This document shows, one piece after another, positions 52,144 through 60,349 of a stretch of DNA of 64,000 nt (position 1 is its first letter; every line of letters starts with the position of its first letter). Position numbers and translations under genes: made by a program. The DNA is from DATEOR01 sp963766725 (GTDB lineage: Bacteria; Actinomycetota; Thermoleophilia; Gaiellales; Gaiellaceae). The DNA lies in contig CAVYBK010000004.1 of assembly GCA_963766725.1 (NCBI GenBank), positions 237,831 through 301,830 on the forward strand. The letters run 5' to 3'. The notes under the pieces were generated by a model. It made no database searches and had not been told where the DNA came from. It saw only the letters and a list, made by a program, of their open reading frames with translations.

Positions 52144-53100
52144 TTGGCTGCACGACCAGAGATCGGATACGCACTCTCGAGCGAGGAGTGCCGTCCGGAG
52201 GACCTCGTTCGCTATGCCCGTATGGCTGAGGAGCGCGGGTTCGCCTTCGCCCTGATCTCCGACCACTTCCATCCGTGGACGGATCGACAGGGCCAGAGCC
52301 CGTTCGTCTGGACAGTCATCGGCGCGATCGCGCAGGCGACCGAGCGGCTGCGTCTGGGAACGGGCGTCACCTGCCCACTGATCCGGACGCACCCGGCCGT
52401 TATCGCTCATGCGGCCGCAACGGCAACCGCCCTCATGCCCGGCCGCTTCTTCCTCGGCCTCGGCACCGGTGAAAACTTGAACGAGCACGTGCTCGGCGAC
52501 CGCTGGCCGGAGGGCCAGGTGCGGTTCGAGATGCTCGCGGAGGCGATCGACGTCATTAGGCTCCTCTGGCAGGGTGGCTACCAGAGCCACCACGGCGCGT
52601 ACTACACCGTCGAACAGGCACGCCTCTACACGCTGCCGGAGGAACCGCCGCCCATCATGGTGGCTGCTGGCAAGCCGAATGCAGCAAAGCTCGCCGCGAC
52701 CGCCGGCGACGGTCTGATCGGGACCGCTCCGGACGAGGAAATTCTGTCCACGTTCGAGGCCGCAGGCGGAACGGATAAGCCGCGAATTGGACAACTCACC
52801 GTCTGCTGGGCAAAGGACGAGGCGACGGCCAGGAAGACCGCGCTCGAGTGGTGGCCGAACGCCGCCGCGCCCGGTGAGCTGGGCCAAGAACTCGCGCTCC
52901 CGCGCCACTTCGAGCAGGTAGCCGAGCTCATCTCCGAGGAGGATGTCGCCGCGAAGGTCGTCTGCGGCCCGGACGCTGACGCGCACAGGGCAGCGATCCA
53001 AAAGTTCGCCGACGCCGGCTACGACCACGTCTACATTCACCAGGTCGGGCCCGACCAGGAGGGGTTCCTCGACTTCTATAGCCGGGAGATCCTCGCCTAG
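52144..53100 (+). CDS. F420-dependent LLM-class oxidoreductase (TIGR03557-like)
   Basis: 318 residues from TTG 52144. The bacterial luciferase-like barrel is shown by IGYALSSEECRPEDLVRYARMAEERGF, ALISDHFHPW, TGVTCPLIRTHPAVIAHAAATATALMPGRFFLGLGTGENLNEHVLG and PPIMVAAGKPNAAKLAA. The NEHVLG and SDHFHPW parts match F420-dependent glucose-6-phosphate dehydrogenase relatives of the TIGR03557 group. Reaction unknown. Co-transcribed with the KGG gene. Confidence 0.9.
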   Translation: MAARPEIGYALSSEECRPEDLVRYARMAEERGFAFALISDHFHPWTDRQGQSPFVWTVIGAIAQATERLRLGTGVTCPLIRTHPAVIAHAAATATALMPGRFFLGLGTGENLNEHVLGDRWPEGQVRFEMLAEAIDVIRLLWQGGYQSHHGAYYTVEQARLYTLPEEPPPIMVAAGKPNAAKLAATAGDGLIGTAPDEEILSTFEAAGGTDKPRIGQLTVCWAKDEATARKTALEWWPNAAAPGELGQELALPRHFEQVAELISEEDVAAKVVCGPDADAHRAAIQKFADAGYDHVYIHQVGPDQEGFLDFYSREILA

Positions 53101-53124
53101 CCTGGGGAGGATTTCGCCCGGGTT

Positions 53125-53358
53125 TCACTGAACCGCTCGAAACGGAGAGGCGCCCCCACGCTTGACCTCGGTTTGCGTGGGTTGGGGACGGGTATCGAGG
53201 TCGCAGTCAAGCTCGCGGTCGGGGTCAGCGGGCATATCAGGAGCTTCAGGCGCTGGCAATGGCTCGTCCGGCATGGTTCCTGGCTCTCCGGGCGTCGGCT
53301 CTTGAGGCTGGTCGGGCGATTCCGGCTCCTGCCCTCCGCCTTGATCCTGCATGGACAT
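53125..53358 (-). CDS. Small proline/acid-rich protein (77 aa)
   Basis: From ATG 53358 with ribosome site AAAGGAG. A low-complexity chain such as GGGQEPESPDQPQEP and LPAPEAPDMPADPDRE. Predicted disordered and acidic. Codon pattern and ribosome site support it, but nothing about function can be said. Confidence 0.5.
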   Translation of the reverse strand: MSMQDQGGGQEPESPDQPQEPTPGEPGTMPDEPLPAPEAPDMPADPDRELDCDLDTRPQPTQTEVKRGGASPFRAVQ

Positions 53359-53976
53359 TGAGACTCCTTTCGTAGGGAGCCCGCTTCTACCCGCCCGCCC
53401 CTCCGTCCAACACTGTGCCGGAGGAAAACGCGGCTGCAAACCTCGTCGCGCACCCATTCGCCTAAGCTCGGTTATGGACGGCGCCTCTCCGGGCAGCAGA
53501 GAGCTGAAGGCATCGCGGAAAGGGGTCGAAGTGTGGGGCGAGGGAGCGAGTGACCTTTGGGGTCACCTTGAGGATGAAGGGGCCACTTGCCTGAAAACGG
53601 TCCGTAAGCGCCTTAGAGGGGAAGACAGCCCAGCTCTCGACGAGGAAGCAAAACCCGACTTCCTCCTGAACCGTACTAATCCGAGTTCAGTGACGACTCT
53701 CCTGCGGCCTCTCCTGCGGCCTCGAAGGCCATCTCATCGAGCACGCTAAGAAGTGAGCGTGCGTCCGCGTCTGCTGCATCCGGGGCTGCATCAACCTCAC
53801 CTCGGCGAGCCGTTGTGCATCATCCCCGGCCGTAGCCCCTCGCTGCGACCAGGCGCTACGTCGGTGGTTCGCGGCTCGTTCCGTTCCGCGTGCACGGGCG
53901 AACGCTCGATTATGCCGTGTGGCCGGTCAAGGACGAGCTGATCGAACAGGACGGAGGGGATGGGTCGGTCGTGGCT
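53359..53976. other. Region without a convincing gene
   Basis: 618 nt. Open frames here have no good ribosome site or recognisable product. A plus-strand piece near 53890-53945 (HGRTLDYAVWPVKDELI) looks protein-like and may be a remnant. Nothing else stands out. Confidence 0.4.
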
Positions 53977-54549
53977 TTATCTTCGGCCGGGAGTTCTGTC
54001 GCTTTCGGCTCGCCCGCGATCGGCGGGGGTAGCTTGGAAGCCCACCTTCGCAAGAGGAATGCGTTCCTCCCGCAGTGCATCGGATGCAAGGGCAAGCCGA
54101 TGTTCTTGGAGGCCCTGGAGCTGCCGGTCGGCCCGTGCTATGAGCGCATCAAGCTGAAACTGCTCGAGGCGCGGATCGCCACCAAATGCACGCTCGAGGA
54201 CCTGCCAGAGGGAACGCTTGCCCGAGACACCAGCCTCAAGACCTTCCAACTCGACGAGAGGGCTGAGCGGCGAATGCCGTCGAACTTGGCCGTTTAGCTT
54301 CAACCGGCCGGCCTTTTCCAGTAGCCAGGCGCCAGCAGGCTTGAGGGGCGAGGCGTCGATGCCGAGCGCACTCATCACGGCGCGAAGAGTCTGTCGCTCG
54401 TCGACGATCTCCCGGTGCAAAGCCCCCAGGAAGTCGCCGAGCTCAGTACCTCGGTTCTCTGCAGCGGCACGGCGCGAAAGCTCAACGCCCAACATCGCTC
54501 CAGCAAAGTGGTCGTTCAGGTAGATATCGAGCCGGCGCATCGGGAACAC
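53977..54549 (-). CDS. Conserved actinobacterial helical protein (190 aa)
   Basis: RRLDIYLNDHFAGAMLGVELSRRAAAENRGTELGDFL, then REIVDERQTLRAVMSALGI, WLLEKAGRLKLNG, LSPLVELEGLEAGVSGKRSLWQVL. A ferritin-like four-helix protein typical of stress-related actinobacterial islands, without obvious metal ligands. The last about 20 residues (PADRGRAESDRTPGRR) look out of frame, so the true end may be slightly earlier. Starts at ATG 54549 or 54540. Confidence 0.65.
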   Translation of the reverse strand: MFPMRRLDIYLNDHFAGAMLGVELSRRAAAENRGTELGDFLGALHREIVDERQTLRAVMSALGIDASPLKPAGAWLLEKAGRLKLNGQVRRHSPLSPLVELEGLEAGVSGKRSLWQVLERAFGGDPRLEQFQLDALIARADRQLQGLQEHRLALASDALREERIPLAKVGFQATPADRGRAESDRTPGRR

Positions 54550-54869
54550 GAGTCCCTCCTCCCCGGTGCAGCGACCTCTAATCCTCGCAAAGAGGGGAAC
54601 AACCTAAGGGTACGCGCCGAGACTTGCCCTTCATATAGCGGCTGTAGCGCGTTTGTCACGCCGGCGCGGGCCTCTGTGGCCAGGCCGCTCAGCGAAGGCC
54701 TCCGTGAACCCGACGATCGGGAAGGACGAGTGCATCCGCCGCGCTCGTGCTTTCCACCTGACCCCCTTCGACGAGGCCGCTCGGCCCCCGACATATTCGC
54801 GAGTCTCCTCTTCGACCGGTTGACCTCGACCTCGTTGAAGCGTGACTTGGCCCGTGGTCAAGACGCGGC
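54550..54869. other. Intergenic region
   Basis: 320 nt with no supported gene. A GGGTAC motif is present at 54608-54613, matching the -10 of SigB/SigF-type promoters, but it points away from both neighbours. Confidence 0.4.
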
Positions 54870-55451
54870 TCAACGTTCACGTGAGTAGGGGTCGCGCCAC
54901 AACCGATAGCCGAGAATGCCCGCGGCGAGGAAGAGGACAACAGGGACTGCCAGGGCGCCCCAGACGAACTCGTGATCGCCTCGCCGAGTGAGGAGGGCGA
55001 TGACCGCGAGCAGCGTGAGCAGGCCGAGCGCGAACGAGGCGAGGGCGCCGAAGAGAAGCGAGTTCCGGTCGGTCGGCCCGGCCACGTCCCCTGTCGGCAC
55101 GTAGCGTGGCGCATCCGGAGACTCGGTTACGCGGCGCGCGGGGGCCTCGTCCTCGCGACCAGCCTCGGGGAGTCGTGGGAAGGTCTCCGCAGTGGACGCA
55201 GCCACTGTGACTAGCAGCGCATCGTGGTCGACGTCCTGGATTTCGCTCCAGGGAATGGCACGGCGGTCGCGCTTGAACGGCGGTAGGCCCGTTTCGACGA
55301 CGAGCCAGCGCCGGTCCCCTTCCGCGACGGAGTCGACGATCGTCCCTAGCCTCTCGCCCCCGCGCAACTCGACGCCGTAGTCCTCGAGTCCGGCGGCGTC
55401 GGCTCCGCCGGGCGGCACCTCGAATGTCTTCGGAAAATCGTCTTCGGCCAC
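54870..55451 (-). CDS. PRC-barrel-like protein with C-terminal membrane helices
   Basis: 193 residues from GTG 55451. The N-domain GLEDYGVELRGGERLGTIVDSVAEGDRRWLVVETGLPPFKRDRRAIPWSEIQ is PRC-barrel-like (IPW...V pattern). A charged linker leads to two transmembrane helices (LLFGALASFALGLLTLLAVIAL and LAVPVVLFLAAGILGY). GTG 55451 is chosen because the frame before it is unlike protein; an ATG 55583 exists. Confidence 0.65.
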   Translation of the reverse strand: MAEDDFPKTFEVPPGGADAAGLEDYGVELRGGERLGTIVDSVAEGDRRWLVVETGLPPFKRDRRAIPWSEIQDVDHDALLVTVAASTAETFPRLPEAGREDEAPARRVTESPDAPRYVPTGDVAGPTDRNSLLFGALASFALGLLTLLAVIALLTRRGDHEFVWGALAVPVVLFLAAGILGYRLWRDPYSRER

Positions 55452-55600
55452 GGGCCGGGGACTACCCTCGGCCCCGGTGACTAAACAGTCGCGCCGCCTC
55501 GTAAACCCCCGACAGTAGGTCTTGCTCAGTTGATTGAAAAACTGAGTTTCCGAAATGCCTCGAAGGGCACTGCTGGCGAACACCGAGGAAAGGGGTTCAT

Positions 55601-55879
55601 ATGGCGACTGTCGAGGAAACCGGCATCCGCATGGAGAGAACCGGCGAGAGCATCGCCGGAAGGCACGACGAGACGAAGTGGGCGCTTCTGACCACGGAGT
55701 TCTGGGCCATGCTTGGCCTGATCGTCGCCGTCCTCATCGCCGCGGCTGTCTCGGACAGCCTCGATGATGTTCGTGCCTGGACACTGGTGACCATCATCGG
55801 TGCCGCCTACATCGTCAGCAGGGGTATCGCCAAGAGCGGGACTGACCACGAGGCGCCTTCCCGCCGGGACCGCCGCTAG
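55601..55879 (+). CDS. Small single/double-TM protein (92 aa)
   Basis: From ATG 55601 with AGGAAAGGGG upstream. A charged N-terminus (GRHDETKWALLTTEFW) is followed by two hydrophobic helices (AMLGLIVAVLIAAAVSD and AWTLVTIIGAAYIVSRGIAK). It resembles small stress-associated membrane proteins of actinobacteria. No enzymatic feature. Confidence 0.7.
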   Translation: MATVEETGIRMERTGESIAGRHDETKWALLTTEFWAMLGLIVAVLIAAAVSDSLDDVRAWTLVTIIGAAYIVSRGIAKSGTDHEAPSRRDRR

Positions 55880-55881
55880 AA

Positions 55882-55932
55882 GCCTCAGCGGGCGGGTTTC
55901 GGAGTACTTCGCTTCGGAACCCGCCCCGAGGC
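55882..55932 (+). terminator. Hairpin terminator
   Basis: GCCTC...GGCGGGTT-(loop)-AACCCGCC..GAGGC stem-loop directly after the small membrane protein gene. No long T-tract. Confidence 0.65.
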
Positions 55933-56026
55933 GCCCTTGGGAAGTTGCGGCCCGCGCTGGTTTCGCCTCCCTCTCCACGGGCACGGTCAGGACGAAACCG
56001 AACGAGGCGTCGCCACCGCTCGGTAT

Positions 56027-56722
56027 TCATCGGACGCTCTCAGAAAGAATCGGGGCAGCGCGCCTGAAGCCCCAGATGGTGCAGTAGACGCCGAGAAAGA
56101 GCTCCCACGCCGCTTCCGGAATGGTGGCTATGCCCTGCAACGAGCGCAGTGTGCTGCTCGGATCGTTTCCAGTGAACAGGATCGCAGTGCCGGTGATGAT
56201 GAGCAGCGGCCCGCCAATAAGCCCGAGCCACGGCCACGGCCGCGGTACAAGTTGCGTGCGGTACATCATGTAACCAAGGATCAGTCCGTTCCCCCAGCCG
56301 ACGACCCAGCCTGGGCCGAGGAGGAACGTCCAGTCCTTGATCGCCGCGAGCGTGTACGCGATTGTGCCTTCGTTCGCACCCGCGGCCTCGTTGCGCAACG
56401 TAATGATCCCGAGCACCGCGAGGATGCCAACGAGGATGAACGTGCACTCGACGAGCCGCGCCGTCACGTAGCCGATTGACAGATCCTCGAACCGCCGCCT
56501 CATGATCGGAACGATCACTACTGCGGTGCCGATGTTGGCGATGATGAGCAGCAGTTCCAGGAAAGCGCCGAGGAGGATCCGCTTGTCGTGTCCTGCACCG
56601 GCGATGTAGCCAACGGGATCGTCGAGCACCGGTTGGTACAGGATCAACGCTGGGATCGACGTGGCGAAGGTGATGAGATAGAGCACGCCGAACCAGCGCG
56701 CCCTCTTCTGGTCGAGAGTCAT
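56027..56722 (-). CDS. DUF4386-type six-TM membrane protein
   Basis: 231 residues from ATG 56722 with GGAAAGGGG upstream. RWFGVLYLITFATSIPALILYQPVL, ILLGAFLELLLIIANIGTAVVIVP, WVVGWGNGLILGYMMYRTQLVPR and PEAAWELFLGVYCTIWGF are DUF4386 family features. Six to seven transmembrane helices. Function unknown. Intact. Confidence 0.8.
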   Translation of the reverse strand: MTLDQKRARWFGVLYLITFATSIPALILYQPVLDDPVGYIAGAGHDKRILLGAFLELLLIIANIGTAVVIVPIMRRRFEDLSIGYVTARLVECTFILVGILAVLGIITLRNEAAGANEGTIAYTLAAIKDWTFLLGPGWVVGWGNGLILGYMMYRTQLVPRPWPWLGLIGGPLLIITGTAILFTGNDPSSTLRSLQGIATIPEAAWELFLGVYCTIWGFRRAAPILSESVR

Positions 56723-57113
56723 GCCGATAAGACCCCTTTCCTCGTCCGGTGGCGGCAGGCCTCCCGCCACGTTGATTCGGCGGCGATCTTACTGCGCGCA
56801 ACCGCAATTTTCTATTTGCCGGCAAGCCCAGCTTCCAGTGCACTTTCGAACCTTCCTGCAGCCCACCACCCCTTTCCGGGTGCGGATGGATCAGGAAGTA
56901 GCTCCGCCGCTTTTCCGAGAGCCGCAGGCTCGCTTTGCGACGCGCGCGATCACGGATTCGCGGTTCCTCGCGTAGTAGCGGCGGGCCTTCTCCGCGTCGC
57001 AACCCTTGCACCAGCTTTTCCGGCGGCTCGGCCGTCAGACCTCACCGCGAACGAAGACTCAGGCTGCTCCACGCCGCGGTCGAGGCTTAGCTCGACATCC
57101 AAAGCGTCGCCGA

Positions 57114-57190
57114 TCGCCCGCGCGCGCGTTATGAATCTGTAGCTCGGGCGGGTGGTACCCCCTTATTACCCAAAGGGGGTGTGGGACTCC
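57114..57190 (+). repeat. Island intergenic repeat, copy B
   Basis: Box 1 TCGCCCGCGCGCGCGTTATG and box 2 GGTACCCCC (57154) - 18 nt - GTGGGACTCC. The centre CCCCCTT-ATTACCC-AAGGGGG can form a hairpin. Confidence 0.65.
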
Positions 57191-57215
57191 AACCGACACC
57201 CGACATCCGAGGCCC

Positions 57216-57310
57216 CCTCACCCGCGCGCGTAGAAACTAGCAGCGCCCGTCAGGGTCTCATTGCCGGCACCCTGGTACCCCCCTGATTCCGTAAAGACGC
57301 GTGGGACTCC
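57216..57310 (+). repeat. Island intergenic repeat, copy C
   Basis: Box 1 CCTCACCCGCGCGCGTAG then AAACTA, 58 nt to GGTACCCCCC (57274), then GTGGGACTCC at 57301-57310. A near-consensus copy. Confidence 0.7.
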
Positions 57311-57344
57311 TTGACCCTCCCGGCTCTCCCCGGTGGAGTCGGCC

Positions 57345-57605
57345 TCAGTAGGCCGCGCGTCCGCGCGTCCCTCGGCCCACGAGAGCGTGATAGACGAGAA
57401 GCAAAAGGATCGCTCCCGCAATCGCTCCGAGCCAAGTGCTGAAATCGAAGAACTCGTCGATCGGATCTCCGAAGCCGAGTGCCTTGACGATCAGCCCGCC
57501 GATGAATGCGCCGACGATCCCAATCAGCGTTGTGATGATGAGACCCCCGGGAGCGTCTCTTACCCTCGACAGGAGCGAGTACGGCACCGTCCTGCGCAAG
57601 ATCAA
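57345..57605 (-). pseudogene. GlsB/YeaQ/YmgE-family stress membrane protein, 5'-truncated
   Basis: GGLIITTLIGIVGAFIGGLIVKALGFGD and FSTWLGAIAGAILLLLVYHALV are the second and third helices of the transglycosylase-associated GlsB family. The first helix (normally about 20 residues before GG) is replaced by RRTVPYSLLSRVRDAP, which is unlike the family. The gene seems cut at about 57545-57590, where an unrelated sequence begins. Probably non-functional or mis-assembled here. Confidence 0.65.
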
Positions 57606-57728
57606 GCGGCACGTCGTCCAGTCGGAGCGTCAGCAGACGCCCAAGCAGGCCGTGAGGCTCGTGCGACGGCTAGTGCGCGCTGGTCGAGGGGATCTTTGAC
57701 TACCGGTTCGGCGAGGTGCCCGCGGTGC
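57590..57728 (+). pseudogene. Tail of an unidentified gene
   Basis: Plus-strand reading YGTVLRKIKRHVVQSERQQTPKQAVRLVR, then with one frame change ALVEGIFDYRFGEVPAVLT, looks like the end of a real protein. Its beginning is missing, having been replaced by the truncated GlsB gene in the opposite orientation. Family not recognised. Confidence 0.35.
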
Positions 57729-58589
57729 TCACGCGAGCGCCTGCCGCGCGGCCTCGTCGAACGGCGTGAGCTCGAGCGGCAGCAGCTTCCGGATCCGTTT
57801 CTCGCGCGCGATCGTCGGGTTGCGCAATCCTTCGACGAGCGGCCGCGCGACGGACGCGTTCACCGGCGTGACGAGGTTGAGCCAGAGCGAGGAGAGGTAC
57901 GGCGTCAGGACCGGGACCTCGACGATCGCCGGCTTCCGCCCGAGCAGGGACGCGATCCGCTCGATCATCTGTCGGTAGGTCATCACCTCCGGCCCGCCCG
58001 TGTCGTAGCCCTCGCCGTACGCGGCCTCGTGGCCGCAGATGCCGGCCAGGTAGCGGGCGACGTCGTCGAGCGCGATCGGCTGCGTCGGCGTCGACACCCA
58101 GCTCGGCGTCACCATCACCGGCAGCCGCTTGACGAGGCCGAGGATCGTCTCGAAGGCGGCGCTCCCCTTGCCTATGATCATGGCCGCACGCAGGGTCGTC
58201 ACCGGGACGCCCGCGGAGGCCAGCCGCTCACCGGTCTCGCGGCGGCTGCGCAGGTGCGGCGAGGCGTCGGGGTCGTCGGCGCCGAGACCGCCGAGGTAGA
58301 CGATCTGCCGCACGCCTGCGTGCGCCGCTTCGCTCGCGACGGTCTCCGCCGCCGCGCGATCTTGCTCCTCGAAGTCGCGCGCGCCGAGCGAGTGGACGAG
58401 GTAGTAGACGACTTCCGCATCTTTCAGGGCCGAGGTGACGCCGTCGCCGCTCGCCGCGTCGGCGACCACCCAGCGGGCGCCGGGCCCGTCACGCGCGGTG
58501 CGCGAGACCGCGGTGACCTCGTGTTCGCCCAGCAGGGGTGCGAGCGCCCGCCCGACGACGCCGGTCGCGCCGAAGACGGTGACGTTCAC
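57729..58589 (-). CDS. NAD(P)-binding SDR/NmrA-like protein
   Basis: 286 residues from GTG 58589. VTVFGATGVVGRALAPLL is the glycine-rich NAD(P) site; WVVADAASGDGVTSALKDAEVVYYLVHSLG, IVYLGGLGADD, TTLRAAMIIGKGSAAFE and QPIALDDVARYLAGICG are atypical SDR (YbjT/DUF2867-associated) features. Tyr-x3-Lys is not evident. Likely binds NADP and acts on quinones or sugar-nucleotide-like compounds. Coupled by GTGA to the upstream gene. Confidence 0.85.
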   Translation of the reverse strand: MNVTVFGATGVVGRALAPLLGEHEVTAVSRTARDGPGARWVVADAASGDGVTSALKDAEVVYYLVHSLGARDFEEQDRAAAETVASEAAHAGVRQIVYLGGLGADDPDASPHLRSRRETGERLASAGVPVTTLRAAMIIGKGSAAFETILGLVKRLPVMVTPSWVSTPTQPIALDDVARYLAGICGHEAAYGEGYDTGGPEVMTYRQMIERIASLLGRKPAIVEVPVLTPYLSSLWLNLVTPVNASVARPLVEGLRNPTIAREKRIRKLLPLELTPFDEAARQALA

Positions 58590-59101
58590 CAGCCCCGGCT
58601 CCGTAGCAGGAACTCGAAGTAGCGGCGGCTGACCGCGGCATGGAATGGGCTCTGTCCCTTCGCGTAGAGCATCCCTGTCCACGGCGGCGCGCCCGCGCGG
58701 GCGGCGAGCCGCGGCATGTACTCCTCGACCGCCACGCTCAGCTCGTGCTGATCGCCCTTGGGTCGCTGTGCGAGCGTGACGGAGCCGCCGGCTCGGAGCG
58801 CGAGCAGGCCACCCTGGATCGCGTGGCGGCAGCTGACGAGCCAGCCGTCGAACGAGAGCTCAGGCGGCCCGAAGGTGAGCAGTGTCGCGCCGCCGAGCAG
58901 CTTCAGCTTGCCTCCTCCGCCCGTCCAGCTCGCGTGGACTCCGCCGCGGGTGAAGCGGTCGACCGCCTGCCAGTAGGTGACACCCAGTGTGCGAGCGCCA
59001 GCCTCGGACGCCTCGACCACGGGCTCCGGAACGAGCACCCGCTGGCGCGACTCGAAGCCGCCGGACTCAAGCACGCGCTCCGATGTTTCCCAGCCGCTCA
59101 A
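58586..59101 (-). CDS. Conserved hypothetical protein (171 aa)
   Basis: From TTG 59101, giving a TTGA overlap with the preceding gene's stop. SGWETSERVLESGGFESRQRVLVPEPVVEASEAGARTLGVTYWQAVDRFTRGGV, then KLLGGATLLTFGPPELSFDG and LSVAVEEYMPRL. A beta-rich protein that could be a lipid- or quinone-binding barrel. A long frame continues upstream but looks non-coding. Family not named; it appears linked to the NAD(P)-binding gene. Confidence 0.6.
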   Translation of the reverse strand: MSGWETSERVLESGGFESRQRVLVPEPVVEASEAGARTLGVTYWQAVDRFTRGGVHASWTGGGGKLKLLGGATLLTFGPPELSFDGWLVSCRHAIQGGLLALRAGGSVTLAQRPKGDQHELSVAVEEYMPRLAARAGAPPWTGMLYAKGQSPFHAAVSRRYFEFLLRSRGW

Positions 59102-59394
59102 GCCCCCGCCGCCATGGTCGAAGGGTAGTCTGGCGTCCCCAGCTCGGGGAATGTACCGTCGCACGTAGACGCAGTTCGGGTCGAAACGATGTCGATGCGG
59201 CTGTCGTGCAAGGACTCCCAGACGCGCAGATAGAGGTCCACTTCCAAACGGGCTTGTTGCTCGTGAAGCTCGTGTGGCAGACCGACACGCAGCAGGTCGT
59301 CCGCTAGCTCCTCGACCTGGCACTCGCGCCTTTCGAGAAACGTGCGGAGGGCGTCTCGCTCGTCGGGGTCAGTCAATCGCAGCGTCACGTACAT
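59098..59394 (-). CDS. Small conserved protein (98 aa), paralogue of 59429-59725
   Basis: From ATG 59394. MYVTLRLTDPDERDALRTFLERRECQVEELADDLLRVGLP, then ARLEVDLYLRVWESLHDSRIDIV. A compact alpha/beta fold, small and unknown. Same layout as the next gene upstream (YLxxWxxxHPGxxxxI). The C-terminal 30 residues run over the start of the following gene. Confidence 0.6.
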   Translation of the reverse strand: MYVTLRLTDPDERDALRTFLERRECQVEELADDLLRVGLPHELHEQQARLEVDLYLRVWESLHDSRIDIVSTRTASTCDGTFPELGTPDYPSTMAAGA

Positions 59395-59428
59395 CGGCCA
59401 CCGAGTCCAGAGGGCCGCTCGACAGCGC

Positions 59429-59725
59429 CTAGGCCGCCGAGGACACGCGCGGGTTGCGTTCGGCGATGGACGCGTGGGCACCGGGATGAATTGCTTGCCA
59501 GATCGCCAGATAGACGTTGACGACCCGCCTCGCCTGGGCCGTATCCGGCGATCCGGGGATGGACACGTCGAGACCCTCGCCGCGCGGGTGGGCTGCGACA
59601 AAGCCAAGCTCCCGCAGGAATTCCTGCAGGTCGCTCACAAGGCGTGGTTTATCGACGATGACGTACAAGCCGCAGTGGCGCTCCGGAGTTGCCGCACATC
59701 TCGCCTCCGAAGCCCCACCCCTCAC
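59429..59725 (-). CDS. Small conserved protein (about 98 aa), paralogue of 59098-59394
   Basis: GLYVIVDKPRLVSDLQEFLRELGFVAAHPRGEGLDVSIPG then ARRVVNVYLAIWQAIHPGAHASI. GTG 59725 is the outer start and lies inside island repeat D; TTG 59669 (LYVIVDK) is an alternative that would match the paralogue's beginning. The GGGGTACC of repeat D lies about 60 nt before the start on this strand. Confidence 0.6.
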   Translation of the reverse strand: MRGGASEARCAATPERHCGLYVIVDKPRLVSDLQEFLRELGFVAAHPRGEGLDVSIPGSPDTAQARRVVNVYLAIWQAIHPGAHASIAERNPRVSSAA

Positions 59726-59820
59726 CCGCGCGCGCGTATTAACTATGTCGTGCTCGGCAGGGCAGAATTGGCGGCACCTGGGTCGGTACCCCCTCGACTA
59801 AGTCAGGTGCGAGGGAACTC
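59720..59820 (+). repeat. Island intergenic repeat, copy D
   Basis: Box 1 CCTCACCCGCGCGCGCGTAT then TAACTA, 65 nt to GGTACCCCC (59785), then GAGGGAACTC. Centre GACTAAGTC is palindromic. Confidence 0.65.
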
Positions 59821-59841
59821 AAGGACACAGGGCTGCGGCAA

Positions 59842-60033
59842 TCAGCCCAAAGGCAGGTCGTCGAGGACCCGCTCGCACTCATGTCGCTTGGGTTTCTTTC
59901 TAAGGTCGGCTGCCTCTTCGTCCGAGATCGGGCACAACTCCCAAACCTCGTCCTTGTCCTTCCCGCGATATTGGCATTTCTTCATTTCGTCAGACGTTTG
60001 ATCGACGTCGCCGGGTCTCCAGTGATGGGGCAT
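59842..60033 (-). CDS. Small hypothetical protein (63 aa)
   Basis: MKKCQYRGKDKDEVWELCPISDEEAADLRKKPKRHECERVLDDLPL, preceded by a 16-residue N-terminal piece if ATG 60033 is used. Three cysteines and a His (C-x12-C, HEC) could bind a metal. Similar-looking small proteins occur in actinobacterial islands, but I cannot name the family. Confidence 0.5.
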   Translation of the reverse strand: MPHHWRPGDVDQTSDEMKKCQYRGKDKDEVWELCPISDEEAADLRKKPKRHECERVLDDLPLG

Positions 60034-60349
60034 GGCATCTCCCTCCAGATAGCCGGTGTACCGTACGACAAGCGTTTACCCGGCGTCACGCTGGACAATC
60101 GCAGGGCCCTCCACTCTCCCTCGAAATTTCGACTCGGGTGTATTACCGTCGCGTCGTAGACTCGATTCGAGACCGGCACACCTGGGGGTGGGTACCCCGC
60201 CTCATTCGATGAGGATGTGTGGGACTTCTTCGGACCCGCTGCTCCGGTGAGCGGACTATGAGCACATCGCAGTGCGCGCCGCGCCCCCATCGAGCGCGTA
60301 ACCGCAACCGCGTGCCATCCGTTCTCCTTTGAAAGGCGAGGGAGGCACG
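60034..60349. other. Intergenic region with island repeat
   Basis: 316 nt between divergent genes, holding repeat copy E. No gene seen. Confidence 0.55.
60131..60228 (+). repeat. Island intergenic repeat, copy E
   Basis: Box-1-like GACTCGGGTGTATTACCG, then GGCACACCTGG, GGTACCCCG (60191) and GTGGGACTTC (60219). The centre CCTCAT-TCG-ATGAGG is a perfect 6-bp hairpin. Confidence 0.65.

Larger units (their letters stand above)
56723..57344. other. Intergenic region with two island repeats
   Basis: 622 nt, no supported gene. It contains copies B and C of the island repeat in tandem (57114-57190 and 57216-57310), separated by only 25 nt. Confidence 0.6.

Noticed and set aside
51736..53040. Long minus-strand frame opposite the LLM oxidoreductase
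   Set aside because: The plus-strand gene is clearly conserved and the antisense frame lacks any motif.
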